From assembly GCA_008360955.1 (NCBI GenBank), contig LUCM01000778.1:109599-173598 (forward strand): DNA of 64,000 nt. The letters run 5' to 3'. This stretch comes from Fasciolopsis buskii. Taxonomy: Eukaryota > Platyhelminthes > Trematoda > Plagiorchiida > Fasciolidae. The position numbers and the translations under genes are program-made. Below, piece by piece: positions 48,561 through 60,959 of the stretch (its first letter is position 1; every line of letters begins with the position of its first letter). A model generated the notes under the pieces. That model ran no database searches. It had not been told where the DNA came from and worked only from the letters and a program-made list of their open reading frames with translations.

Positions 48561-51429
48561 AAATTCCCTCCATTCTCATTTGCTACTGAAAGTTGATTGC
48601 GAAATGTGTACACTAAGTTAAAAACACCTATGTCCTGGATGTCAAAGAGTCCCTCTTATAAGGTCAGGTTTATATTCTTCAGTGATTTGATTTGTTATGT
48701 GCATAAAAGCGATTCGATGTGCAGAACACCGTGGAGAAACTTGGCAACGCAACAGTCGCACCCAATCCGTGAATGAAAATTTCTCTTGTTTTGTCACTAA
48801 AACGCGCCTGGAAACGTCACGGAGCTGCACATCTGTTACCGAAATCCAACTGTTTCTCCTGAATAAAAATTGTGAAACCCAGACGGTTCTGGACAAGATT
48901 ATCAACTTTGATGAACGACTTAGTGATCAGCGTCTTTTACCAGATCGGCAGAGCCGGTAGCTGGCAAGAAACATTACGATGCACGGTGGATTCAATAGAC
49001 TTGACTAACGAGGAGTATCCACACATACTTGCAACTGACGTATACCTAAAGGAGAACTCTACCAAAGTATTCTTTGAGATGAGATTAAGTTTTTTTTTCC
49101 GCACAGTTGACTTCAAAGGACCCAAAGCTGTGCACCTTACCCATATGAATATTTGCATTTTTTCATCCAGTACCAAAAAAGAACTAACGAACCACGAAAC
49201 TCAGGGGAACGTGAGTGTTTGTGCTCAAGAAACTGAACCGAATCTGGCAGAAGACGCTAGTACTGAGAACCGGTTTGATTTGGTTTTACAATGTGTATTC
49301 TTCTTTGGTTAAGGAGATTTCATTGTCTGCAAAATTTATTTTACTTTCTTTTCAACCATTCCATGTACACTTTAGTGTTCTCTCAAGCAATACAACCAGT
49401 CTACCCCCAATTTGAAGCTCATGGGCCCATGTCTTGTGGTTTTATTGAAATCTATAGAAGCTACCATAGGCGACCGGCTGAATGCATTCCCCGTTGACGG
49501 GCAAAGAACCTATGTACTGCTTTTTTCTTTAAATTTTGTTTTTCTTGCCCCGATGACAGCCTCCGTCAACACATATTCAGCAGCTATTTTAGGGTTCCTT
49601 TTTTAACACATCGTAGACTGTTATGGAAATGACATTTCGATCAGAAATTATCGGATCTGAATTTGCATCAAAATTGTATGGTTTTCATTTTTCTGATTAC
49701 CGAGCAACGTGTATAATGCTGCCTCAATTTAGATGTCACCCGTATTATTCTCCAGGGAAAATTCTCCTGCAACCGCTAACACCCAAACCGCCAACTAATA
49801 TACCTGGAGACGTTCTACAGTGACCCTAAAGCCGGCATATAAATAATCAGGTTGGAACGAGGTGGGAGATAGTTGGATATCCTGCATTTATAATCCCCAA
49901 AAAATGCGCAATTCAGATTTATCATTTTGTTTCGCAGCCGGCACACCAAGCATGCTCTATTTAATCCTAAATCTCAAAGTTTTGACCAACCGTAACCAAT
50001 ATGTATATTGATGTCCAATCCAGGTGCGTACGACTGTTATTCCAACAACACCACGCACACCTGCACTCACGCCGTCGTTCTGTTTCCGTTGTGAATCACA
50101 TTATCCGATGTATAGACGTGATAAGGATTGTTCAAATATGGGTTAATTATTATAAAATCCGTGCGAGTGGATCTAAATTGTACTTTAATTTATCATCTTT
50201 ATCATAAGTTTCATCAAGACAAATGAATGAGCTGATGCATAATTTCCTTGGCCAAAAATCAGAGAGACTCACACTTTTGGCAAGAAAGCGTTTGGTCCAA
50301 AGTGAAGTAACATTTCAAGTTGGTAAGCGTGTAAGTTATAAACCAAACTAGCTTTTCAACCTTGTGCACTAGTTTACCCACTGGTTCACTCAGCGGATTC
50401 TTGAGTGTTTCGCTGTGTTGTTTTGTCATATATGGGTTACAATAACTACCGTCAGTTGAGAAACAGATGTGTGAATCCTAGGTACCTATTTTTCAACTTG
50501 TCCATTCCCGAAAATGAAGTTTCGTAAGGCATACTACGCGGGCAAAGCGCTCATCCGAAGATGTTTGAGCACAAAAACACCTAAGAACGAAAGCAGTCAA
50601 ATGAAATACTGCAAGTCAAAGAGTACCAGTTAGCATTATCACATGCCTAGTCAAACATTGCACCCAACTATCGGCCTGGGTAGTGCAATGTGGGCAGGAA
50701 AAGGAAAATTTCGATTGTCGGAATCCAGTTAAATTTTATACACTTAGGCAAAGAATAACTACAACCCGCTGACATCATACTGCAAACGGCCACTTTAAAA
50801 ACAAGTAGAAGCAGATGTTTTATTTGGGGTGTTTGGGTATTGAGCATGCTTTAGCAAATTTGGTCTAGCATGCTCATCTCCGGTCCATTGGCCAACGATC
50901 TGGAAGCAGATTTTTGTAGTTACCCTGGGGTAGACCAATATACGTGGACCAAGTAGCAGTTGAAAATATGTGAACATTTCAATTGTCAGGCTAAATTTTG
51001 CAAAACAGGACATGAAACTCACAAAGCCACACTGATGATGCTCTCTGGCAGCTGATTGCATTTTTATTCTGCACAAGCCAAAATGAAGACGCTCCACGGT
51101 AGCACCGTTTTTTGCAACAAAAGCATCCTCCTAAGGACCAGGTGAGCCCCTTTGTTTTATCTAACCTCTATTACTCTAGTATGCCTCGTATAAATCGAGG
51201 ATGCCGACGCAAAAAGCTTAACGGCAAACTTTGGCACGCCGCCAACAAAAAACTGGCTGCAGTGTAATTTGTGAAGCTCATAACTTAGAGTGCGGAATGT
51301 TTTAACAATGGGGCCATTAGTCCTGTTTGCGTTTGCCATTTAGCAAATAGCTTGCTCGTGGAAGTTAAAACGAAAAGGAGTATTGTAAGCTTAGATTTTT
51401 CACACACTGAGTGGTTAGTATTGGGAGAC
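48561..51429. other. unassigned intergenic DNA
   Basis: Contains 48872-49312 (+, 146 codons), which is open but unrecognised, and 50795-51097 (-, 100 codons), which lies 3' of a minus-strand LINE and might be its eroded C-terminus without clear motifs. Nothing else. Confidence 0.4.
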
Positions 51430-51990
51430 CGTTAATGGGGAACTCACCCGGGGAAACGTGACACTTATAGGCAAGAAAGGCGTCACCCATTGCCCACATC
51501 GCTTGTCTAAAGAGTTTAAATCCTACGTGACACTGGCCACGGTTTGGGATAACGACAATTTGTCGGATGAGCAGACTATCCTGATGTCCTCGGCGAATAA
51601 GAAAGGAGTGCCGTGGCGCGTTGCTCGAAAGATGTCGTTCACATGGGGCGAGAATGCTAAGAGACCAAGGACGCTACCTTCTATTACACCGCTAGTGATT
51701 GGTTGGGATTGGGGTAGGGTTCTGTGGATACTGACTTACTGGAAGCGGCCAGAGAGGTAGGAGGCGGATTAAGAGTACAGCAGATCTGCTGAGCCACAGG
51801 ATTTGATTTTTAGTAAAAACCATTCATGGGGCACTTGATCAAGCGCCTTGGTCATGCCAAGGAAGGTCATCATAATGACATTTTTCTTATCGATATTTAG
51901 GGCGACCAGATCAAAAAAAGCAAAGTGGCATAAGGTACAGAATCTGTGCCATGTTAGAATTCACCAATTAAGTCGGTGGTCGTGAGAAAG

Positions 51991-52003
51991 TCAATTAGCT
52001 AGT
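51991..52003. repeat. target-site duplication, copy 1
   Basis: TCAATTAGCTAGT, identical to 52124-52136. It borders the 120-bp insertion inside the LINE. Confidence 0.9.
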
Positions 52004-52123
52004 GTGAATGATATAATATTAATAACACAGCGTTGTTGGTAGATGTAATGCGCCAACGTTTCGACTACCGTGGGTAGTCTTTCTCAAGGCAAGTTTTACA
52101 ATCAAATGCGTTTGGTCCGGATA
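52004..52123 (-). mobile_element. 120-bp insertion, probable Penelope-type terminal fragment
   Basis: Lies between perfect 13-bp direct repeats inside the LINE RT frame. Discounting the insert plus one repeat makes the two halves of the RT homology contiguous. On the minus strand it contains a 7-bp perfect hairpin (GACTACC/GGTAGTC, loop CAC) followed directly by GAAACGTT, preceded by CTTGAGAA. This resembles the hairpin-GAAAC part of hammerheads in Penelope terminal repeats, but the CTGANGA core is damaged. No coding capacity. Could also be another short retroposon. Confidence 0.7.
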
Positions 52124-52136
52124 TCAATTAGCTAGT
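52124..52136. repeat. target-site duplication, copy 2
   Basis: Second copy of TCAATTAGCTAGT; see 51991-52003. Confidence 0.9.
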
Positions 52137-52564
52137 CCTTGAAAATTCTCCCCATGAGTCTGGCCAGGATAGTTTTGTGGGTCGTACAGTCGTCCATTTT
52201 TGTGGAGAGGAACGATGATGTAGAATTTCCGCTGAACGAGAAGCACCTCAGTTGACATGGAGGTAGTAAACAGGGTTAACAAGAGAATTGCAATATCTGG
52301 TTTGCCGAGGCGGAAAAAGGCAAGGGGAACACCGTCTGAACCAAGACGGTAAGATGGTTTGATGATGGACGAAGGTGTTTTGTCTGTTAGCCTGGGCAGG
52401 GTGGACAAATTGGTCGCGATGTCGGTAATGAGGGTGGAGGAGAAGCATGATTTAAAAGCATCGTCAATTTCCATCAGATCATCAAGCTGCCGGCTGTTGT
52501 GCATGATGTACCCAGGGGTACTAGATACATTGCGAGTATTAAAGGACCGTAGACATTTGGCCAC

Positions 52565-55500
52565 ATACAGGCCAGGATTCCGTTGCGAACATCAGTTTGA
52601 TCCGGCTTGCAAAGTTGGTCCATGGATGCAACAGGTAGGTCTTTTGAACTTGATTTATCCATAGTAATTTGGAGAAGTGTAGGATTTGTGTGTAAATATT
52701 TTGCAGTTTAAGAATCTTCTTTCCATATTTGCAGATTTTGCCTACTCGCATTGACTCAGGTTGAGCTGCGCGAGGTATGAGGTTGTTAATACTCGAGTGG
52801 GAGTTTGTATATAAGATGTCGGCAGCCTCTTGGGAGCCAGGTAAAAGAAAAAATGACAGACAACTGAACGCAAGGTAGAGCGGCAGCCAGACCGGCCCAG
52901 TTTGCTAATTTGCAAGAGGCGCTCTCGGACTGGATAGCGGTTGCGGATGTTCGGGGTCTGGCCGAATATGAAGAGAGCAGAAGACCATCTTGAGGTCACT
53001 ACCCGAAGAGTTATCTAGAAGGGAGAGACCGTGGGTGAATTCGCGGTAAAGGATATTATTTCCTCTCAAGAGCAAAAGCGCCAGAAGATTCGGACGAGCT
53101 TTGACATTTTACATCATCGCATAAGTGAAATAGAGAATGTGAACCCATTGACAATTACCCTAGTCCTAAAGTTACCTGTGTAAACCTACGAATTGATGTA
53201 ACATGGTGGAAGTGAAGCTTATAGTAATACTGCTAGACGAAGAGGACAGGAAATGGGTTTCCAGAGGTAAATGTACAAAGTGAGAGTAAATACAAAAGGG
53301 AAAAGCGTGCTTTTGGACAACTACACCTAAGCACACTACTAACTTTCTTAATTCAGTCGCTTTTTATGAGCAACACTGATTCTATGGACGACATTTTCGG
53401 CGGAATTCAGTTGGTAGCTACCATCATAACCGTTCAGTGAAAATTTAAAACTTTGTACCGCTGCAGATAGGACGGAGTACTTTGGTAATTGGTAAATCTG
53501 CCCATAGAAAAAGTAATCTCCTGACTGAATCAAACCAAACAGTGCATGTGATACATTTGGGAGTCAATGACTGTTATCAGTCTCTAGACGTTCAAAGAGG
53601 TAGATAATTTGGCCATGTTGACAAAAACTTACTTTTCTTACCAACGATTTTCTTACGGACGAAAATGTTGCCTTATTGTTTGGAACATACTCTGATGTGT
53701 ACACATAATGCAGTTACGGTAAAATATGTGCAACATCCCCATTTTGAAGAATGACCAAAGGGAAAGGCTACAGATAACTGCTTTCAAAAGAATTTATTTG
53801 AGGCATTGCGAATTGTGGGGTTGAAACCCGTTCTTTCACAGCTCTACGGGTTCGGCAATTGTATCTGGAAGAATTGATGCAAGTCCGCGGGTTGTATACG
53901 GCCGAGGTGACAAGAAGAATTACCCTGGCATTTACGAACCATGGGCGCATCACAAATCAGCCGGGAGGATGAGCCCCATCAATCTCCTGTGGAGCCCCCC
54001 AAACTATAGATTTATCCACTTCCGGATTCTTTGTTAATGTAAAACATCCGCCTCTATTCCGATGGGACAGTAACAAGTGGGCAAATTTTTCTTTACTTCG
54101 GCCGTTCTCAAAGAGTTTAACAGTTCCCAAACGTCGGTCGGAACCATTGGAAACTTCACAATTAAGTTAAACAAAATGCTTAAAAACGGCCTTGGTAAAT
54201 GCCAAAATATAAACTGCAAATTATGTGAAGTTAGAAAGAATTCACATCAAAAAGTGCACGAGGTAGGACAATCAGTGCGGCACAGCCAAGTCTCGCAAGG
54301 TCTTTTCACGGGAGGTTTTCAGTGGTCCCTGAAGAAATGACGGCTCAAATGAAGGGATTGCACACAAGTATGTGTTTGTTTTTACGGATAAATCTCGTCA
54401 TTGCAACAGGCTTTTCAAGCTTCTAAATGGTTTGATTGAAGAAGGACGAAAATGAGAGGAAAAAAGATACGGAAGACAAAACTAATTGTCATTTGAAAAG
54501 CAATTTTTGCTTTATGAGCTCTGGCACGATATGTGGCCGTAAGCGGTGGCAGGCATAGTATGCTCAATAATCCGGAAACATCTGTTGTAATCCGCTGACA
54601 GGCAGTAAGCAACCAAAGGTCTACGTGGTTGTGAAATGAATTTAAATGTGTTGAGTGGCACATGCAATGGAGGTCTTTGCTTTACGAATTCAACGCAAAC
54701 GCTATGGTAAAGGGACCCAAGGTGAGTCAGGCTAGCAAACAGTGTTCTGTGATGTGAAGTTTCTTCTTTCGTACAGCCAGTTCTGGGAAGGTGAGATGCA
54801 ACCACAATAATGAAGGTAGCCCTTCTCCTTTGTAGTCAGAAATCCATGTTTTGTAGTTCACGGATATGAACAGGTTCGAAATAACCGCGTCCATTTTTGT
54901 TGTCAGAAGAATAGGCGAGCTCTGGTAAGAACTCTTTGTAGTTGTTCCACCTGGCCAAATTTTCACACATCAAAGTATTTTTTCAACTGGTTGGGTGCTC
55001 CGTTTTCTGCACGTTTGGATGACATCGGGAACCATATTCCGTCACCATAGTCACCGTCGCTGAACACAGTTAAGTGTTAGCAAAAAGAAAAAAACAGGCA
55101 TACAGAAATGGCGCACGATATGGCCGCTGACCAAACTTTTACTCCCGATGTAGTTGGAAGGCGTCCAAAAACGCATCTGATTAATCCGAATGGAAGTTTA
55201 TTGTTGGACTGAAAAGAGGAAGATGAACTAGCGCCATAGAGACGTATGAAGCGAGTGGGATATCTGAACATGCGGTAGTATGCAGATTTAAGAGGATATG
55301 TGACACGATCGGACCGAGAACAATCCGACTATCTTTGTATGTAATCATTCGTTAATGGAAGCATAAAAGACTAGTGATTCCGACATTTTCAGCAAATTTG
55401 GGGGTGGGTTTGTTGGACAAATGAATAATGTACATATGTGAGTTCCCTTGAGAACAGTTGCTGTATATGGGGCCTTTCCTGAGGGGCATCGTCACTTGTC

Positions 55501-55619
55501 AGTGAGGTCCTGCGCAACTCAATAACTTTGGATTCCTTGGGAATGTGTTGGGACCTGGCTGGAAAATGGCCAAGTAATTAATAGTGCGAATGCGAGTTAG
55601 CAACCTGTTCTAGCTCTTT
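52565..55619. other. unassigned; possible 5' part of minus-strand LINE
   Basis: Minus-strand frames at 52539-52999 lie upstream of the LINE RT and may be its eroded pre-RT region, but carry no clear endonuclease motif. A plus frame at 54077-54340 (Lys/Asn-rich, with CKLCEV) and minus frames at 54415-54966 are unrecognised. Confidence 0.4.
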
Positions 55620-56090
55620 TCATAAGCGACACCGGGATATCTAGTTCTAATGGAAAACTTATTGATGGGATCAGGCAAGTTCAAAGACTTCTTCCCGAGG
55701 TTTAAGAACAACGAAGCGAACAGAGAAAGAGGGGATTTCGTATGCATAATAAATTTGCAGATGAGGGAAAAATTAAATCCCAGGCGGCAAAGCCAGGTGG
55801 TACCTGGGTGGAAAGGCAATCGTTGTTGACTGTATGATAGAAAAGAGGATCCACAAGTAAGCCCCTTGGTGAATGAATATTGCATATTCTCAATGGTTAA
55901 CCCCTCAGGTGCGCGCAAATTGGAAGAAATTGAAGCGCCATGTTCTAAGAGCGGTCTTACTTGGCTTTTATGCAAGAAGCCCACTGCTATTTAATTTAAG
56001 ACAAAACAACTGCAGATCCACAGTTTCCATAGCTTTTGCGATCTGGTGGAAGGCTTCTCCGGGAGCGTCGGTGTAGAAGTTCAAGGTCTG
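55620..56090 (-). pseudogene. LINE reverse transcriptase scrap with internal deletion
   Basis: Minus strand. EAFHQIAKAMETVDLQLFCL (about 56055-55995) resembles motif A of a LINE RT. It is followed almost at once, in another frame, by GFLHKSQVRPLLEHGASI and ENMQYSFTKGL, matching the C-terminal V-R-P-x-L-E-Y and E-x-V-Q-R-x-x-T-K blocks. The catalytic motif and thumb that should lie between them are missing. Moderate confidence: the C-terminal match is good, the motif A match is weaker. Confidence 0.52.
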
Positions 56091-56973
56091 CACCAGAATG
56101 GTGTGGTGGGGATTTTCTAAGCTGGTTTCAGCTAACAATATGTTGCCTTTGTCGAGTGGCCCGAGAATGGCCTTATTGATGAAGGATTTAAGTTACGTTG
56201 AACAAGGTGAATGAAACTTTAGGGTAACTTGTTGTCATCAACAAGGGTGAAGTCTGTATTATTGGACGGAATAAAGTTGCTTGACTCTTTATAGTTCTAA
56301 TGTGCGAATTCCTAATTCAGCTTTCACAAAGTTACCTGAATTCGGTTGATGGTCATCCAATTTTCCTATTCTCACTGATCTTCATCTCCTCGGCCTAACA
56401 TTTCCGTCCGTCACGCTGCTCTTGAAGTTTGCGCCTCCGCCATGATTTCACTTCCGCCACTGAGCTCCTGCTAAGTGATGCGCCAGCGACACGCACATTT
56501 ATTGCACTTAAATACAAAGCGATTTGCATTCTATTGCTCACGAACAGTTCCAGAATACCATGTATAATCTTGCAAGGAGATATTTATAGTTCTCATTTTC
56601 GTCTCGCATACTTGTGCGCTGTGTATTGCTTCGAAGTTTTGTTCGCGCCTCCCGTGTAATTCGACGTAGCATATATTCCCACATCAATTCTGATTTCCTT
56701 TGTTCACGTTTCTTCTTCATCACCCGTATACCTTTTTGATGTTGCCTTGCGTGTTCTTCTTGCAAATCGAGAAATATGCAATACTCTTATTAAAATTATT
56801 ATTAAACTACATTGTGACAAAAAGTAATGAAAATGTGGCGTCACAGTTACCGTGGAGCCGCAGCAACATAGAAGACGTAGGTACGTGGCTAGACAATTGG
56901 GGACATTCATCCATTCTTGTGCGTGAATCTAAGCTAGTCCTCAATGGCTGAACGAAGGGTCAGTTAGGCTGGC
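56091..56973. other. unassigned intergenic DNA
   Basis: Overlapping frames at 56429-56659 (+), 56538-56765 (-) and 56700-56951 (+) have no motif I recognise. Confidence 0.45.
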
Positions 56974-57189
56974 TTATGTGGACACTTCCAAAGACGGCTC
57001 CTCGATCTGTTGTACTTTGATTTCTAGGTCCCTTAGTCTTCTCGAGACATCAAGCGTTTTGCGACCAGAATTACTAAATATATCAATAAGCGGGACTGAG
57101 CATGTTTTAGTGGGAACCAAGGGTTTTAAGGGTTTTCTTAGAACTACGGTGCGGCGCTGACGTCGCTCTGGTTCGGCTGATAAAGGCAT
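56974..57189 (-). other. unrecognised basic/coiled-coil-like open frame
   Basis: 71 codons on the minus strand. Arg/Lys-rich at the start (RRQRRTVVLRKPLKP), then a heptad-like stretch (SRRLRDLEIKVQQIEEPSLE). LINE first open frames often encode such basic coiled-coil proteins, and a LINE scrap lies downstream on the same strand at 56090, but the link is only suggestive. Confidence 0.3.
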
Positions 57190-57814
57190 CGTACGTGTTG
57201 TATAAAGTCAAGGACGTCTGAAATGGCTATGAGAGGCTATAAACGTTTGGTAACAGACAACGGGATGTTGTCAAGACTTGCGGCAGCGTGAAGGCGAGGT
57301 GAATAGACAGGCTAATTGGCTAAATTGCTCTTTAAAGTAGATCAACAGACGAGTAGAATATGTGGTTAGCAGCAAAAAGACCTTTATTATAGGTCCAGGC
57401 GGAAGTTGAATATGTGACGGTCCAGGCTTGAAGCAAATATTGACAGCAAGAGAAAAGGTCAGAGGTTAATGATCAAAAAATTTAGGGAATGTTTTCAACC
57501 GGGATAACGGTTTTAATAATGCTAAAAATACTACAATAACATTCTAAATTACAAAAGACAACAGCGAGAACAACTCACAGTGAGAAACGGTGTACCGCAG
57601 ATTTTGGTGTCGCATGTGTTCACGAACTGCAGTCGATAGGAAACTAATTATAACAGAATCAACTAGTTTCTATTTAAATGAGGTTCACTCTTTTACCTAT
57701 ATTGATTGTGTTTGATTATGCCTGCTAAGGTTGACTTCTCCTGGGAACGGCGAATCTTTGGAGGGCACTTGTCCGAAATGAATTATGTACGTGTATGCCA
57801 ATCAAAAGTAGCAA
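57190..57814. other. unassigned intergenic DNA
   Basis: Purine-rich on the plus strand; nothing recognised. Confidence 0.45.
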
Positions 57815-58858
57815 ATACCCGTCGATCACTGGCAGCAGAACTTCAAACTCGGAGCTGAAGGACACGTATTACTAGACGTGGACGTGTGCCCGCTATTACG
57901 GGTTACTGTTATCGTATCGTCTCTTGTCGGTGGCTTTTAGGGCACATGCAATGAGTCAGCTAGCACCGGACAGAAAAGCTGGGTCAATCTACTTAACACA
58001 CCTACACGCCAAGGGCAAAAGTGCAAGGATGCCTGGGAATATTGTGTCTAAGTATAGTGGTTATCGATGCTGTACCTGAAAGTATGTGGATGAGCTGTGC
58101 CCAAGTAGTTTCAGAAATTGCTGCGCTTGGACCCATATGGACGGTATTGTTTATGGACCAAGAAAAGTAGAACTCTGGGACGGATCAGGGACCACGGTCT
58201 TGCGTCATCGATAACGGTCAGCTAGGCAGACAGCAGCAACAGGCACCGGGTGAGAACACTCATTCATGGAGCCCCCAGCAACCCATCCGCGGAAAAACTG
58301 GCAGGCATTGTAAGTGAGAACTAGGATGATTTTAGAAAGGAAGGCAGTTTGTCATGAATCGGAGAAGTGAAGCAAATATAGTGGTGCTTTATATCGGCGT
58401 ATCCGGTTTGAGGACTAGATGGATGAAATTACTTGCTAGATGTACGCCAGAATAAAACCGCATTAGGTTGGATTGGTAAGACGCGGCTGCCTGAAACAAA
58501 TCACATTTTCAGGGATGCGGTAAACTATTACCACAAATGCGGGAGGGAGTATTCTAGGTGTGAAGACAAAACGATGTAGACACAAACGGCTGCACGGAGG
58601 TCATTTGCATCCACTCGAGCAAGGCGATTGAAAAAGAACCCAAAAGTGTACTAAAAGCAGGTACAATCAAAAGTACGGACTGAAAATAGTGTGATTATGT
58701 TCACGTTAACAGAAGATACGGAAGCTCTAAAATGAAACATTTGGATGAGCCCCTCAGATACACTTTGTATGCAAGGAGTTCCGGAGGGACATTCTAACTA
58801 ACCATTTACATTTTCCCATTTTTGTGCCACACACTCATTGCTAACTGCCTTCCGTGGG
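57815..58858 (+). repeat. 1044-bp direct duplication, copy 1 (assembly overlap)
   Basis: Identical over 1044 bp to 58860-59903; I found no difference at any point checked. No coding content recognised. The copies are separated only by the single N at 58859. Confidence 0.97.
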
Positions 58859-58859
58859 N
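58859..58859. other. single N (gap base)
   Basis: The only ambiguous base in the window. It sits exactly at the junction of the two 1044-bp copies, so it marks a scaffold join. Confidence 0.99.
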
Positions 58860-59903
58860 ATACCCGTCGATCACTGGCAGCAGAACTTCAAACTCGGAGC
58901 TGAAGGACACGTATTACTAGACGTGGACGTGTGCCCGCTATTACGGGTTACTGTTATCGTATCGTCTCTTGTCGGTGGCTTTTAGGGCACATGCAATGAG
59001 TCAGCTAGCACCGGACAGAAAAGCTGGGTCAATCTACTTAACACACCTACACGCCAAGGGCAAAAGTGCAAGGATGCCTGGGAATATTGTGTCTAAGTAT
59101 AGTGGTTATCGATGCTGTACCTGAAAGTATGTGGATGAGCTGTGCCCAAGTAGTTTCAGAAATTGCTGCGCTTGGACCCATATGGACGGTATTGTTTATG
59201 GACCAAGAAAAGTAGAACTCTGGGACGGATCAGGGACCACGGTCTTGCGTCATCGATAACGGTCAGCTAGGCAGACAGCAGCAACAGGCACCGGGTGAGA
59301 ACACTCATTCATGGAGCCCCCAGCAACCCATCCGCGGAAAAACTGGCAGGCATTGTAAGTGAGAACTAGGATGATTTTAGAAAGGAAGGCAGTTTGTCAT
59401 GAATCGGAGAAGTGAAGCAAATATAGTGGTGCTTTATATCGGCGTATCCGGTTTGAGGACTAGATGGATGAAATTACTTGCTAGATGTACGCCAGAATAA
59501 AACCGCATTAGGTTGGATTGGTAAGACGCGGCTGCCTGAAACAAATCACATTTTCAGGGATGCGGTAAACTATTACCACAAATGCGGGAGGGAGTATTCT
59601 AGGTGTGAAGACAAAACGATGTAGACACAAACGGCTGCACGGAGGTCATTTGCATCCACTCGAGCAAGGCGATTGAAAAAGAACCCAAAAGTGTACTAAA
59701 AGCAGGTACAATCAAAAGTACGGACTGAAAATAGTGTGATTATGTTCACGTTAACAGAAGATACGGAAGCTCTAAAATGAAACATTTGGATGAGCCCCTC
59801 AGATACACTTTGTATGCAAGGAGTTCCGGAGGGACATTCTAACTAACCATTTACATTTTCCCATTTTTGTGCCACACACTCATTGCTAACTGCCTTCCGT
59901 GGG
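58860..59903 (+). repeat. 1044-bp direct duplication, copy 2 (assembly overlap)
   Basis: Offset of exactly 1045 from copy 1. Ends at CTTCCGTGGG, after which the sequence continues uniquely. The true locus is probably one copy. Confidence 0.97.
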
Positions 59904-60959
59904 ACAAAGCTTGTTTTCGTTTTACTGCGTCAATTGCATTGTAGCGTTGACTACCTGCGCTCGCCGTTGCCACCATCGTGGGTTAACCGTTTGTTAGCCT
60001 TATTTGGCGCTCGTTGTCTTTAACGTGATTTGTTGTCAGAACGCCGAGTAACAGAGCCGAAAAGGAACACTGTTTGATTATCGCACATAATTGATTTGTT
60101 CCAAATGACTACAGTAGTATTGTGGATCTGCCTTTGTTTTGATTTTGGTCAAATTGGTCGCTATGCGTCTCTCAGATGCTCTGTCGTGTTGCCCACCTTG
60201 TATGCGTACAGCGGTAACAAAGGTGGCCAACAACTGTTGACCGGGTAGCAAATGGCTACGACCGGATCCACCAAACTGCGAACAAAAGCTGTACGAACGG
60301 CCGGCACTGGAATGAATAGACTGGGGCATATGCGTGGATCCGGAAACGGGTCACCCAGCAGCAAATTCCAAGTAGCCACTGGACTGAGTGTGTCTACATG
60401 CAGTCTTACCCGGGCCCTCATGAGCGAGGTAGTCTACCATCAGACAGAAGGGTAGTATCTGTCGTGGCTGCCCACTCGGTAGGAGGGCGCACGCGGGTAC
60501 AAAACCATCAACTCACGAGCCTAATGTTTACCTTTTCTAGGCGTTTAGAATGACTGCCCGGGGAACAAGTAATTAAACACCTAAAGAATTGCGCCCTGCT
60601 GTGTAGAGCACAGCATCGGTTCACAAAAGGAAATCGTGCCACTTAAACGGCCTTGGATTTTTACGGCATTATTAGATGACAAGAGGAGGATGTCATTCCG
60701 ATTCCCGGAAAACATGCGCTTTAGGAACCACAGACTGCCGGTGAAAGCGATTCAGCTGGGGGAGCTAGGTTCTCGGTAATAGACTGCGTCTTATGTACTC
60801 TGACGAATGAAATTTTAAGTGGGAGGGAAAATCGTAGGTGAGACGGACTTGAATTATCAAATGTTCGTCATGTGTCAATTCTGGGAATAATACTGTTCCT
60901 CTTACTTAGCCACTTCTACCTACGATGGTGCTGCTCTCCGGTATGCGTGGCTTGGTTTG
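59904..60959. other. GC-richer leader, possible LINE 5' region
   Basis: Base composition is richer in GC than most of the window (especially 60240-60500). It lies directly upstream of the LINE at 60960. The plus frame 60252-60455 is Ser/Thr/Gly-rich and unrecognised. It could be the element's 5' part or ORF1 remnant, but no motif proves it. Confidence 0.35.

Larger units (their letters stand above)
51430..52564 (-). pseudogene. CR1/jockey-type LINE reverse transcriptase relic
   Basis: Minus strand. The frame 52564-52124 gives IMHNSRQLDDLMEIDDAFKS, then GSDGVPLAFFRLGKPDIAIL and VPLHKNGRLYDPQNY: the fingers of a LINE RT (GPDGIP, then I-P-x-x-K-x-G, then NYRP, with the last residues mutated). 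After the 52004-52123 insertion come DFLTTTDLIGEF, then MTKALDQVPHEW (about 51878-51825, motif A), ITSGVIEGSVLG (about 51700-51665, the GVPQGS block) and LFAEDIRIVCSSD, where the catalytic FADD is FAED (51597-51586). Stops and frameshifts separate the pieces. All motifs are in the right order and spacing once the insert is discounted. Confidence 0.88.

Noticed and set aside
48872..49312. 146-codon open frame on the plus strand
   Set aside because: No recognisable motif; overlapping frames on both strands are similarly long, so it may be chance.
54077..54340. Possible Penelope protein piece (contains CKLCEV)
   Set aside because: The Cys pair alone resembles the region before GIY-YIG, but no R-x-L-x-x-R-x-x-E-H core follows.
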